Positions 11,150-21,991 of a DNA stretch of 64,000 nucleotides are shown here, piece after piece; position 1 is the stretch's first letter; the number at the start of each line of letters is the position of its first letter. The notes beneath the pieces were generated by a model. The model was not told the DNA's origin and ran no database searches. It saw nothing but the letters and a program-made list of their open reading frames with translations. The position numbers were made by a program, and so were the translations under genes. This DNA is from Gonocerus acuteangulatus. Its lineage: Eukaryota; Arthropoda; Insecta; Hemiptera; Coreidae. Location: assembly GCA_946811695.1 (NCBI GenBank), contig OX328126.1, positions 3,319,418-3,383,417 of the forward strand, written 5' to 3'.

Positions 11150-11736
11150 ACTCTATGCACACTAGGGTTTAACAATCCATAAGGGGTCAGCTTAGTGGCT
11201 CTGTCAGGGGTTAGCAATCCTAGCAGCCTGTATGCTTGGTCCCCGATGGCTATACCTCTATACACACTAGGGTTTAACAATCCCTAAGGGGTCAGCTTAC
11301 TGGCTCTGTCAGGTGTTAGCAATCCTAGCAGCCTGTATGCTTGGTCCCCGATGGCAATACCTCTATACACTACTAGGGTTTAACAATCCCTAAGGGGTCA
11401 GCTTAGTGGCTCTGTCAGGTGTTAGCAATCCTAGCAGCCTGTATGCTTGATCCCCGTGGCTATACCTCTATACACACTAGGGTTTAACAATCCCTAAGGG
11501 GTCAGCTTAGTGGCTCTGTCAGGTGTTAGCAATCCTAGCAGCCTGTATGCTTGGTCCCCGATGGCAATACCTCTATACACTACTAGGGTTTAACAATCCC
11601 TAAGGGGTCAGCTTAGTGGCTCTGTCAGGTGTTAGCAATCCTAGCAGCTTGTATGCTTGATTCCCGATGGCAATACCTCTATACACACTAGGGTTTAACA
11701 ATCCCTAAGGGGTCAGCTTAGTGGCTCTGTCAGGTC
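11150..11736. repeat. minisatellite, ~105-bp monomer, ~5.6 copies
   Basis: ACTAGGGTTTAACAATCC recurs at 11161, 11266, 11372, 11476, 11582 and 11687 (spacing 104-106 bp). Confidence 0.95.
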
Positions 11737-11997
11737 TAATATCGTCTATAGAGAAGCATCACTGTAAAGAAGATTTTTTTTTTTTAAAGACCCATACGAC
11801 GGTGTTTATACTCCAGAATAAACCAAAAGATATCCCCATAAATTCTGCCCTAAGTCACTATCCACGCGGACGAAGTCGCGGGCACAGCTAGTCAAATATA
11901 AATGCCTGCTACAACGAAATAATAAAAACAAATCGAAAATGTTGTCGCTATATGGGGAAAACCTTCAATTTCCTATTCGAATGTTCTGTTTAAACGT

Positions 11998-12120
11998 CTG
12001 GCTTTTCTTTAGGAAAAAGATATCCTGGCTAGAAAAGGAAGGTAATTTATAGAAAACCCGTCCTAAAATTCCTAGTTAATAATAATGGACATTAAAATTT
12101 AAATAATAATAAAATATTCT
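11998..12120 (+). repeat. SINE type 3, truncated copy
   Basis: It matches the 3' half of the 10679-10870 element (GGCTTTTCTTT...ATCCTGGCTAGAAAAGG...TAATAATGGACATT) and lacks the tRNA-like head. Confidence 0.55.
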
Positions 12121-12740
12121 AATGTTTCCAAATGAAACACTAGGGATAAGAACGTACCCGCGCTAAGATGACGCAGTTCCTGTGAGTCGGACTTTTTTAC
12201 TCGTACAAAATACTAAGCCTATTATATTCTTGACAATAAGTATGCAACTTCTTCTTTCACATGATTAAGTTGTTGTGTAATATGTGATTATGTAAATAGT
12301 GAGGAAAGAAATAAAATAAAATTACCTTCCATACGCCTTACTTTTCAGAGATTACATAAATAAATACTGTATAAATACAACAATATACAATAAGAACAAT
12401 ATTTGTGTATTTAGATAGCTAAGCCCACACAAAGGCTAAGTAGTTTTAGCACTATCTACGGTTAAGTGGTACATACTACATTCGAACCTGTGAGAGTTTT
12501 TGTATGTTTGTTTGCGAGTGTGTGATTATCATTATGTAAACAGAATATTAGGTTTAGATCTAGGTTTAAGGTTAGATCCGATATTTGTTAAAAGGGTCTA
12601 ACACAATTTGTATATAGCATTTTTAGATTTAGTGTACAATTCACCCACCAATTAAATAATAGTCCCCAAAAAACTGCAGATAATCAAGGTAACAAACAAT
12701 TTAGAATACCAAGTAATTATAGAACTTGTTTCATCAGATG
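12121..12740. other. mostly unassigned; Helentron-like 3' end near 12158-12205
   Basis: CGCGCTAAGATGACGCAG plus TTCCTGTGAGTCGGACTTTT matches the 3' terminal block of families A and B. Nothing else is supported. Confidence 0.4.
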
Positions 12741-13495
12741 TTGAAAATGAAACAAGGTTGAATGGTGCTAATGGCCTAGGTAGTCGAAGCACCCTAAAAG
12801 AATGGTGCTAATGGCCTAGGTAGTCGAAGCACCCTAAAAGAATGGTGCTAATGGCCTAGGTAGTCGAAGCACCCTAAAAGGAGGAACCGCGCTAAAAATG
12901 AAACAAGGTTGAATGGTGCTAATGGCCTAGGTAGTCGAAGCACCCTAAAAGAATGGTGCTAATGGCCTAGGTAGTCGAAGCACCCTAAAAGGAGGAACCG
13001 CGCTAAAAATGAAACAAGGTTGAATGGTGCTAATGGCCTAGGTAGTCGAAGCACCCTAAAAGGAGGAACCGCGCTAAAAATGAAACAAGGTTGAATGGTG
13101 CTAATGGCCTAGGTAGTCGAAGCACCCTAAAAGGAGGAACCGCGCTAAAAATGAAACAAGGTTGAATGGTGCTAATGGCCTAGGTAGTCGAAGCACCTTA
13201 AAAGAATGGTGCTAATGGCCTAGGTAGTCGAAGCACCCTAAAAGAATGGTGCTAATGGCCTAGGTAGTCGAAGCACCCTAAAAGGAGGAACCGCGCTAAA
13301 AATGAAACAAGGTTGAATGGTGCTAATGGCCTAGGTAGTCGAAGCACCCTAAAAGGAGGAACCGCGCTAAAAATGAAACAAGGTTGAATGGTGCTAATGG
13401 CCTAGGTAGTCGAAGCACCCTAAAAGGAGGAACCGCGCTAAAAATGAAACAAGGTTGAATGGTGCTAATGGCCTAGGTAGTCGAAGCACCTTAAA
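12741..13495. repeat. compound minisatellite of 40-bp (a) and 31-bp (b) units
   Basis: Unit a contains GGTGCTAATGGCCTAGGTAG and closes with AGCACC, giving a 6-bp stem. Unit b contains GGAGGAACCGCGCTAAAAAT, a family A end. The order reads a3 b a2 b a b a b a3 b a b a b a. Both units therefore resemble mobile-element termini. Confidence 0.95.
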
Positions 13496-13907
13496 AGAAA
13501 AAAAAACTACATTGTAACCTTTTTTGTATCATTTCTTTTTATGGGCTAACATTTTTCCTTAACAGATCAAAAATGATAACCAAGAGTGTTATGTGAAGAC
13601 AATTTTTTTAAATGGACACAAAATAAGTTGTTCCTAGTTAAGAGCCGATGCAGGGTGAACGCGATCCTGATTCGGTCCCTTTTTAATTGTTAAATTTTGT
13701 TTGCACCCTCTTCAATACATTTCAAAATTAAAACCAGTTTTTATTATCTTTATTACAAGAAAGTATGAAAAAAATATTAAATAGGATAAATGAACCTTTC
13801 AGAAGATTAAACTTTAAAGTCGTTTTCTGAAAACTATGTTTTACAAATCTGGCGATACTCTGGCGTCTTCAATTTTCACCCGATCAATTTCAAATTCTAA
13901 CTGCATC
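13496..13907. other. no gene recognised
   Basis: AT-rich, no supported feature. Confidence 0.35.
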
Positions 13908-13911
13908 TTAA

Positions 13912-14072
13912 CCTTTAAGTACTGAGGTATGGTCCCTGGGACCTTATGGTAGCCATTTCTAGAAATCCCCCCTACTATATCCCTTTTGATTCCACACAAT
14001 CAATGAATATATAATTTCTTTCAAATTTCAGTAAACAAAAGGTCCCAGGGACCATACCTCAGTACTTAAAGG
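13912..14072. mobile_element. piggyBac-type MITE, 161 bp
   Basis: Terminal inverted repeats run from CCTTTAAGTACTGAGGTATG through GTCCCTGGGACCT, mirrored almost perfectly at the right end (36-bp arms, one extra A on the right). Flanks are TTAA at 13908-13911 and 14073-14076. TTAA duplication with a CC start is the piggyBac signature. No coding sequence is present. Confidence 0.88.
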
Positions 14073-14365
14073 TTAATAATGATATTTTCGAGTAAAGTAC
14101 CTAGGATTATTTCGATTCATTGAATTCTAACGATTTTATGACCGATTTCCGGCGGAGTTTTTAATATAAAATGAATAACTGTTCACCATTTTCGAAAAAA
14201 TTAATATTTCTTGAAAATCCTACGTATCGAATCCCAACTAATGTTTGATTGTTCCCTCCAGATCGACGTCATCATCTCTTTATTATTATCCTTAGTGAGA
14301 TTAAAAATTTCGCTTCAATTGATCGAAAACCAAAGCGAAATTACGAAGATCTGGAGGATCCAGGT

Positions 14366-14600
14366 TCAAACCCGGGGGAGCACTAAAGATTTTTATATTC
14401 TAGTGTCTTCGTTCGAGGGTTTGATTTTGGGTCCCAGATCGTTCCTAGGATCACCCAGCCTTCAATTTATTAATTATCAGGTGCCTACAGAGGGAAAAAT
14501 CAGGCGGTCAGAGTATAGTACTGACCGCACTATCATTCTATGATCTGATGATCACTATCTGGGCCTGATCTGATTTTGAGGAGGTGGTCCTTCCAAAATT
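14366..14600 (+). mobile_element. SINE type 2, partial
   Basis: It starts within the box B region (GGTTCAAACCCGGG) and continues through CACTAAAGATTTTTATATTC and TAGTGTCTTCGTTCG into the CAGGCGGTCAGAGTATAGTA block found at 2496-3047. The 5' head is degenerate. Confidence 0.55.
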
Positions 14601-15082
14601 TACATTTGAACGTATGAAAAGTATCAGAATTTCAGCCAACTAACGGTTTGTTAACAAAATATACCAATGTTTAAATACTCCGCATGTTCGTCAATTTTTT
14701 TTATAATACTTCCTTTTTATTAAACGTAACAAAAAGATTTTTTAGAAACTTTTCTCATAAACGGTTGAATATATCGTTGACTTTTCGACACCTTAATATT
14801 GGAACCAAATATTGGAAGAGCGGTATATATATTTTTAATAAGTTGGAATAGTTCAGTAACTGTTGTTCCATAAGCCTGAACTTCCTTCCATTACTGCACA
14901 ACATCCCTTTCACTGAGTATTTATGAATCGTAAAGGACATAAAAGGCTACCAATAAACTTCATGAACGACACTCACTACCGAATCGTTCAAAACCCATCA
15001 TGGAGAAACGGTCAGTAATTTCCTTCAAGTCGAGTCATGACGTTTTACTGGTTTTTACTAGCAGTACTCTTATATAGAACAT
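14601..15082. other. no gene recognised
   Basis: No supported feature. Confidence 0.35.
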
Positions 15083-15395
15083 ATCATGGGCGTATGTAGA
15101 AAATAATTTCGGAGGGGGCTGGGAAAATTTCGGAGGGTGCTGAGAAAATTTTCGGGGGGGGGGGGGAGGCTGAGACCATTTCCGGTGTATGGAATACTAA
15201 CAATTTAGATCTTGGAAGATTTTTAGCCAACTTAAACGCTATTACACCCAAAATAGAATATGTTTTATGAACTAAATGATCTTATTTAATTTATTTTTAA
15301 GGGTTTTATGAAATTTTTACCGATCAAATTAAAATTTCGGGGGGGGGGAAGCTGCAGCCCGCTGAGCCCCCCCCCCTTTATATACGCCCATGCAA
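15083..15395 (+). mobile_element. family C non-autonomous element
   Basis: It opens CATGGGCGTATGTAG and closes TATATACGCCCATG, making a terminal inverted repeat. G-rich and C-rich runs lie just inside the ends. The internal sequence matches 6898-7100. Confidence 0.75.
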
Positions 15396-15526
15396 GATAT
15401 CAGAAGCTAAAAAATAAATTCAGAAAAAAAAACGGAGAGAAAAATCAGATTATTGGTTTGTAATATTGTATTTATTATAAAAAATTAAAAATATTGTTAT
15501 CCCTCTTGTTAGTTGTAATTTTTGCC

Positions 15527-15975
15527 CATTTATTTGGGTTTTAACTACGTTCTGTATACAAACTACTGTTTATTTGGGTTTTAACTACGTTCTGTATACA
15601 AACTACTGTTTATTCGGGTTTTAACTACGTTCTGTATACAAACTACTGTTTATTTGGGGTTTAACTACGTTCTGTATACAAACTACTGTTTATTTGGGTT
15701 TTAACTACGTTCTGTATACAAACTACTGTTTATTTGGGTTTTAACTACGTTCTGTATACAAACTACTGTTTATTCGGGTTTTAACTACGTTCTGTATACA
15801 AACTACTGTTTATTTGGGTTTTAACTACGTTCTGTATACAAACTACTGTTTATTTGGGTTTTAACTACGTTCTGTATACAAACTACTGTTTATTTGGGTT
15901 TTAACTACGTACTGTATACAAACTACTGTTTATTTGGGTTTTAACTACGTTCTGTATACAAACTACTGTTTATTT
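15527..15975. repeat. minisatellite, 40-bp monomer, 11 copies
   Basis: TTAACTACGTTCTGTATACA recurs every 40 bp from 15541 to 15941. It is nearly identical throughout, with one TTCTG/TACTG variant. Confidence 0.97.
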
Positions 15976-16631
15976 CCTCAAAACATGTTTTGTTACTAAA
16001 TATGCACATAACAAAATCCGTTGTTAATTTTTTGTATTTATTTTTCAGCCGAAAAAGAGCCAAAACGTTTAAAGTACAGGCGTTTCCCCAAAAAATCTAA
16101 CCGTCTTTCTTAGCCGAGACCCATCTAATCCAAATGTTTCCTTTACTCTCTGAACTATTTTAACATTTTATGGATCGAACCATAAAACAGGAGGTTCTGT
16201 ATTTCGAAAACTCTGTCTAGTTATGTTTTATAAAAAATAAATATTTGAAAACTAATTCTCTTATGGCTTATTAATACATTTTAAGAAGTTCTTTGGTTCA
16301 AAAGTTGTTCAAATTTTATAAACTCATATAATTTAGCTTTCATTTTAACTGTTTATTTTAGGGGCTTACATTTTATTTTGATAACACTGCTTTCTTTTCA
16401 TTTATTATTGAATATTCTTTATGATTTCCAAAGCTATCTAATTAGTTTGTCACCACTTTATTGTATTTTTTACATTTTGTTTTTAAATCTTAACGAAAAA
16501 ATATCTGACTATTTTTCTTAGCCTAGACTCAACTACTCCTAGCTTTATTATTACCCTGAGGGCTTACTATTTCATATAATTTATGATTGTTTCTTTCTTT
16601 TGTATTTACCGGCAAATTTTCACCATTATGA
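15976..16631. other. no gene recognised
   Basis: AT-rich, no supported feature. Confidence 0.35.
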
Positions 16632-16990
16632 ATTTTTTTTTTTTTTTTTTTTTTACGTTATACCACGATAAACACTGGCTACTATATGATTGCTGATAAT
16701 AAAGAGGTGCTATCATTGTGCGTACCTGCTAAGTCGTCAGTTATCCATACGGCTAATACACTGGAGCGAGGGTAGTAGGTAACCAGGCGATGCACTGGAA
16801 GTGACTGGAGACTCCAGCTTCTAGCTTCAGTGGGTCACTACTCCCCACCACTACCTCTAGTTGTACTCATGCAGGTAGGGCTGCAGGCCGTGGGTATACA
16901 GGGGCAGTAAGTCCAGGGACGGGGACAGTCCTACTCGCAGGAACTGCATCATCTTAGTGCGATCTCAAAGGGAAGGAAGATTTAAGGCGC
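16632..16990 (-). mobile_element. unclassified retroposon-like repeat with A tail
   Basis: Read on the minus strand this ~340-bp GC-richer block ends in a long A tail (the T run at 16632-16654). Its far end carries CTAAGATGATGCAGTTCCTG, the Helentron-like terminal block. It may be a SINE or a chimera. No box A/B was confirmed. Confidence 0.4.
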
Positions 16991-17513
16991 CACAACAGGA
17001 AACTGATAGTATTCTAAGCGGAAATTACTCCAACAACGTTTCTCGTTTTCATACCTTACTTTATTAAAATACTAATTATACTATTAAATGCAATTAAACA
17101 AACAATAACCAATTAAAAGGTTATGTAAACAGCGATAAAACCCCGTTGAAAAGAACAAAATGAACAATTTTGAAGTTTTAAACACTTAATTCTCGGATTG
17201 ACATCGCCCCATCGAAAATTACATTAAAACCTTTTTTGTAGAGAATTTAGTAACCGTTTTCGAAATATACTTTATATAAAATAACTTTTTATGCCTGTTA
17301 GTGAAATATATTTATTCTAGCACTTCCTTAACTCCAAACGGAAACAAAATTTATATATTTTGGACAAGATGAATATTAAACGTCTGGAACAAGTTTCAAA
17401 CGAATTCATCGTTTCTGAATACCCAAACTTAAAATTAGTTTGGAAAAATAGATGTTTCAATGTTTCTCGAAGAAGGTTACAGATATCGCTTTAAAAATGG
17501 TTTCATTCGTTTT

Positions 17514-17664
17514 TAGCACTTTCCTCCGAAGGAAAGAAGCTATTGAGGTTGGACTCATGACGGAATTTTTGAAAAATTTCTTCAAATCTTTATCGATCCT
17601 ACCTAGTAGACACCGAAAATGACCCCCGTTAAAATTTATATATATCTATATATATATATATATA

Positions 17665-17709
<45 letters not shown>

Positions 17710-18748
17710 CTGTTAACACGATAGCGTCACGAAACTTGGTATATAGCATTCAATTAGCAAACGATTGAACGAGTTCGTTAACCACCAAAGTCGGTCCACC
17801 GGAAGGGGGGGTTTACCCCGAACCCAAAACACTAATTTGACTATGTCAGCCGTAATATTTGTTATATTTCAACGAAACTTGGTATTCGTAGTGGTAATAT
17901 AGAGAGAAAAGTGAGATATAAAAATGAACTAAATCGGTTCATTAGAAGGGGGGGGGGGGGGTTTACTCCGGACCCACAATACCAATTCGCCACTACCAGC
18001 CGTGATTTTTGGTATATTTCGACGGAACTCGGTATTCGTAGTGGTAATCCACAGGTAAATAACTGTTGTAAAAATAAACTAAATCGGTTCTTTAGGAGGG
18101 GGGGTTTACTCCGGACCCACAATACCAATTCGCCACTACCAGCAGTGATTTTTGGTATATTTCGACGAAACTCGGCATTCGTAGTGGTAATCTACAGGTA
18201 AATATGTGTTGTAAAAATAAACTAAATCGGTTCATTAGAAGAGGGGGTTTACTCCTGACCCAAATTCTTAATATACTCATACCGGTCGTAATTTCTGCTA
18301 TATTGTAACGAAACGCGGTATACGTCGTGGGTAACTCATGAGAAAGAAGTGTTGTAGAAATGAGCTGAATCGGTCAATCGGAAAGCGGGGGTTTAATTTG
18401 TAATATATTTCAATAGAAAAGCCCGTCTGACGTAGGTTCACAAAGCCGCCGCAAGGAGCGCTTTCTACCACTAGAGTGACTGTATCCTGTTCCTGCGTTA
18501 GATCAAAATACGATAATATGAGGTTTTTTGTATTTATTACGAAGTGTAATAGGTACCATGTGTAAACATAACTCTGGAAGCAAATTATTAATTGATCAGT
18601 TACTCATTACAAATTTAAAAGAGAACTATTCATGTTTTTATTTTATTTATGTAGGATATTTTAAGCAAATTGTTCTGGAAAGCAATCTACACTACCCAAA
18701 TTCTGAGGAAAGTGCTTAGTTATGCAGCTCCTGCGTGACGGACTTTTT
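17514..18748 (+). mobile_element. family B Helentron-like (DINE/HINE-type) element
   Basis: It starts TAGCACTTTCCTCCGAAG, has a (TA)n tract, four ~120-bp internal tandem units (each with GTATTCGTAGTGGTAAT or a close relative and a G run), a subterminal GAGGAAAGTGCTTA that complements the 5' end, and a 3' block with CTCCTGCGTGACGGAC. This architecture matches non-autonomous Helentrons as described for insects. It encodes no protein. A second copy is at 29572-30870. Confidence 0.6.
17637..17702. repeat. (TA)n microsatellite in element B
   Basis: An interrupted TA tract, the counterpart of 29690-29756 in the second B copy. Confidence 0.9.
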
Positions 18749-19260
18749 TTATACGTTAAGAAACCTATAAAATACCCGCGTGCATATGAACTCGAAAATG
18801 TAAGCGTTCCGATTTGTTTTGCACGAATTTCGCTCCAAAAGCCATGTCCCGGCGGACGGATTCTGATGGTTAATGAACTCGAAAAATGTTTGTACTAAAT
18901 TTCATCAAAATCGGACCATTTTGGAGCCGTCAGAAGCGCGAACTGGCAATTCATTTTCTATGAGTCCTTTTTTATTATGAAATAGGGTGAATTGCCTTTT
19001 TATGAGTTATTACATAAGCAATATGACAATTGTTAAGTAAAACATAATCACATTTAATTTTATTCATGTGAATTAAAAAGTTGAATTATAACCTGTAGTT
19101 TTTGTTTAAATGGTTCAGAAATTAGCTAATATAAGAGAATATGGCTTGCTCATATATGTCCAAGAACAAATTTACCAAAAAATAGCCTTTTGTAAATGAA
19201 AAATTTTCCGTGGAAAATTTTCCAACCCACATCTCTAATTGTGCCATGAGGTCAACTTTA

Positions 19261-19345
19261 TATACGGGGTTCCTCCCTATGGAGGGAGGGAGGAACCGCG
19301 CTACAAGTCCGACTCGCAGGAACTGCATCATCATAGCGCGGTTCC
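19261..19345 (-). repeat. head-to-tail junction of two family A ends
   Basis: On the minus strand the A 3' block (GATGATGCAGTTCCTGCGAG, then TCGGACTTG) passes directly into the A 5' end TAGCGCGGTTCCTCC. Confidence 0.6.
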
Positions 19346-19603
19346 GTTCGTATCTCTAGTGTAATTTGGAACGATTAAAATAGAAGCAGTTATTATTTTT
19401 GTTAGACCTTTCGCGAAATGTTTTTATGATTCCAGATACGTTACACAGGGCCAGCGTAACCTTACCTGTAAATACAGCCTACAGAAGGGTCGGCCAGCTA
19501 CCACCATCCACGATAATCAAACTAGAAATACTTATTTCACAGTTCAATGCATTGAAAAATATCGAAACGTTTCTCATTTTCTTGTCTTTTACTATAATAC
19601 TAG

Positions 19604-19740
19604 GGGCGTGGTTAGCTCAGTGGTAGAGCACTGGACTAATAAGTTGGAGGACCTGAGTTCAAATCCCGAGCATAGAACTAAAGATTTTTTCTTCTAGTGT
19701 CTTCGTTCTTGGGTTGGATTCGTCCACTCGATCAACTTTC
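19604..19740 (+). mobile_element. SINE type 2, head region
   Basis: A tRNA-like head with TTAGCTCAGTGGTAGAGCAC, a CTAATAA anticodon-type loop and GAGTTCAAATCCCG, followed by the type-2 body ACTAAAGATTTTTTCTTCTA. The acceptor and T stems do not pair properly, so this is a SINE rather than a working tRNA gene. Confidence 0.7.
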
Positions 19741-19893
19741 TTCAGGTATACTATACGAAAATTCCAGAAAAATATTTAAAAACGACTATAAAAAAGTCTT
19801 TGAAAATGGTTACATTCTATTTCCTACGATACATTGCCAATAAAAATTGTAATTAAGTGGTCGGTGCCAAATTTTGATTTTGATTGAGCGGAT

Positions 19894-19924
<31 letters not shown>

Positions 19925-20225
19925 ATATTGTAAAAAGTACAAGTTATGTTCACAAGGATCTTTCCTTAGGTCATGGAGCTGAGGCATGCGCTATTTCTTG
20001 CCTTTTAGCCAAATCCTAACTTGAGGGTTTTCTCTTCAGATTTATCTTGCGCTGAGCGCATGCCTCTCTCTTGGAATGATGTTCAAAGGTAAGAAGACAA
20101 GAGTGAAGATAGTTTCTGGATGTAAATAGTGAGTGACACTAAATACCAGCTGTTTGTTTTCATTTTCAAGGAACTCACAAACCATAAATTACCAGCGAGG
20201 ATAGTTTATCAAGTTGTAAGCAGAT
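19741..20225. other. no gene recognised; (GT)n tract at 19893-19924
   Basis: An imperfect GT/GC dinucleotide run lies here. The rest is unassigned. Confidence 0.4.
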
Positions 20226-20412
20226 GATCCCGCTGTCGGCGTTTGGAGTTTCTTCAAAGGAGCAGCCAACGCCCCTTGGTTCGTTCGAAACACCTTGCTC
20301 CATGGAGAACTGGGTGTTAATTCAATCGCATTTCACATCGAAGAACTGACCCGAAGGTATCAAGACAAACTACCTCTTTCTTCAGCTGCCACGATCTACA
20401 ACCTCGGAGGAC
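20226..20412 (+). pseudogene. LINE reverse-transcriptase C-terminal remnant (jockey-like)
   Basis: The plus frame reads a block containing NAPWFVRNTLLHGELGVNSI, then EELTRRYQDKLP. The 'APW-VRN--LH-DLG' pattern is characteristic of the C-terminal end of jockey-clade ORF2 proteins. The rest of ORF2 is absent and a hAT-like MITE starts right after it. The clade assignment rests on this motif. Confidence 0.5.
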
Positions 20413-20420
20413 CTACAGTC

Positions 20421-20763
20421 CAGCGATGGGTGATACTCCAATATGGATCGATGTTTTCAACCGATTCGAATCGAAATGAGAAGATCGATCCATAAAAAAG
20501 ATCGGCGAGCTCAGATCGATCTACGATATTGATCGGGTTTCGATATGGATCGATCTACGATATTGATCGGTTTTCGATATGGATCGATCTACGATATTGA
20601 TCGGTTTTCGATATGGATCGATCTTCGATATTGGTAGATTTCACAATTACTTACAATTACCTAGGAGGTGCCAATGACCAAAGCAGTCGAGGCACCCAAA
20701 TAATAAATAAAAAAAATACCTAGGAAATACGTATTTCATTTCGATTCTAATCGTCCATCACTA
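20421..20763. mobile_element. hAT-like MITE with internal 34-bp tandem repeats
   Basis: Ends are CAGCGATGGGTGAT and, from the right, TAGTGATGGACGAT. Inside, TACGATATTGATCGG repeats every 34 bp from about 20512 to 20636, with GATCGATC palindromes. Only a weak match of flanking octamers is seen (CTAC shared). A 50-bp retroposed piece sits inside. Confidence 0.5.
20667..20716 (+). mobile_element. 50-bp solo retroposon: SINE-type 3' stem-loop plus A-rich tail
   Basis: GGTGCC...GGCACC forms a 6-bp stem, followed by an A-rich tail. A 9-bp target duplication TACCTAGGA lies at 20658-20666 and 20717-20725. It is equivalent to the last bases of a SINE and to unit a of the 12741-13495 array. Confidence 0.8.
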
Positions 20764-20847
20764 CTACGAATCGACCTAAATAAGTCTATTTGAATACTTG
20801 ATAAGATGAAAAATATATCTGTAACCTAAAAGTAGAAAACTTTCAGA

Positions 20848-20850
<3 letters not shown>

Positions 20851-20882
<32 letters not shown>

Positions 20883-21016
20883 GGCGCATCAACTGTTTGG
20901 CTATTAGCGCCGGGCTATCTACAGGTTGCCACCCTTTTCTAATGCCAACAGCACGTGGTCGGTCACCCATTCAGGTACGAGAACCGGCGTATTCAACGTG
21001 GCTATGGCCGTTAGCT
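20851..21016 (-). mobile_element. 5S rRNA-derived SINE, internally deleted
   Basis: Minus strand: a head similar to 5S rRNA (GGCCATAGCCACGTTGAATA...GAATGGGTGACC), lacking ~40 nt around box A, then a CGGCGC...GCGCCG stem-loop and an A tail (T run at 20851-20880). Confidence 0.85.
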
Positions 21017-21108
21017 TTAAGACTATTTTCCATAAAAAAAAAAAAAATATATATATATAATGAAACTATTAAACTGTTACATCATATTAAAATATACGGG
21101 TATTATTA

Positions 21109-21115
21109 CATATAC

Positions 21116-21190
<75 letters not shown>
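21109..21190. repeat. (TA)n microsatellite
   Basis: A nearly pure TA tract just outside the 12.8-kb inverted-repeat element. Confidence 0.9.
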
Positions 21191-21334
21191 AAATAAAAAC
21201 AATAGAATTAAATAATAATAATAGAGAAAAATAGTTACATATACAAATTATGAGAATAGATTGAAACCACGTTTTTATTATATTCCCTTCTTCCCTGTAG
21301 TTGTAGAAACGGAAGACATGGAGTGGTTGTATAA

Positions 21335-21943
21335 TAGGGTGTATCGATTTTTAACTTTTTTTTTGTTTCGAAATTCCAAGTTGAAAAAAAGTTGCTACTA
21401 GACACCACAAAGTACCACACAGAATTTTGGATTTTTTAAAAAATGTTTAGGTCTCCCGCACAAGGCCTAAAGTTTAGAAAATTTACTAAAAAAGTCAGTT
21501 TTTACAAAAATATTAAAGTAACCTAAAACACTTTTATTCTACGTTGCAAGTTAAAATTCCACTAACAATAAGCACAAGAAACGATAAAAAAATATTTCAA
21601 AAATTTATCACATCATTTAGGTTTCCCGCACAAGGCCTAAAAGTCGTAAATTTCAGCACATTTTTGAAATTCTGCAGTACTTTGATATTTGTGTGGTTCT
21701 TGGTTGAAACCTTAAATATAACTAAAAACTGGTTGGAATTGTTGTTTTAAGTGAAATAATGAAGACAATTTCAACATGTCAAGCTTCAACTTGAAGGAAG
21801 GGAGTGGAGAAAAGCCAAGCCGTCGCACCGCGGTGACGCGCCACCTATGAATCACCGCACAGACTTATCAGTACTTGTGCACCGGCAAGAAGTAGAATTT
21901 TTGTTTTGAGTGCGATAGTCTTGTTTCTAAGACTCAATTGAGT
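21335..21943 (+). repeat. left terminal inverted repeat of the 12.8-kb element
   Basis: 609 bp. Landmarks are GTCTCCCGCACAAGGCCTAA, CACCGCGGTGACGCGCCACC and GACTCAATTGAGT at its inner edge, all mirrored in 33563-34167. Confidence 0.95.
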
Positions 21944-21991
21944 AATTGGGGCACAAGAACACGAGTTTATGGTCGACCAACGTGGCTCTGG

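Larger units (their letters stand above)
17150..19303 (+). mobile_element. family A Helentron-like copy, split by a B element
   Basis: A-type sequence occupies about 17150-17513 and resumes at about 18749 with ACGTTAAGAAACCTATAAAA, continuing to about 18953. A-type termini recur at 19267-19340. The B element between has no obvious target duplication. Confidence 0.55.

Noticed and set aside
19604..19676. Functional tRNA-Ile gene
   Set aside because: The acceptor and T stems do not pair, and the same sequence recurs with a shared SINE body at 2496-3047.
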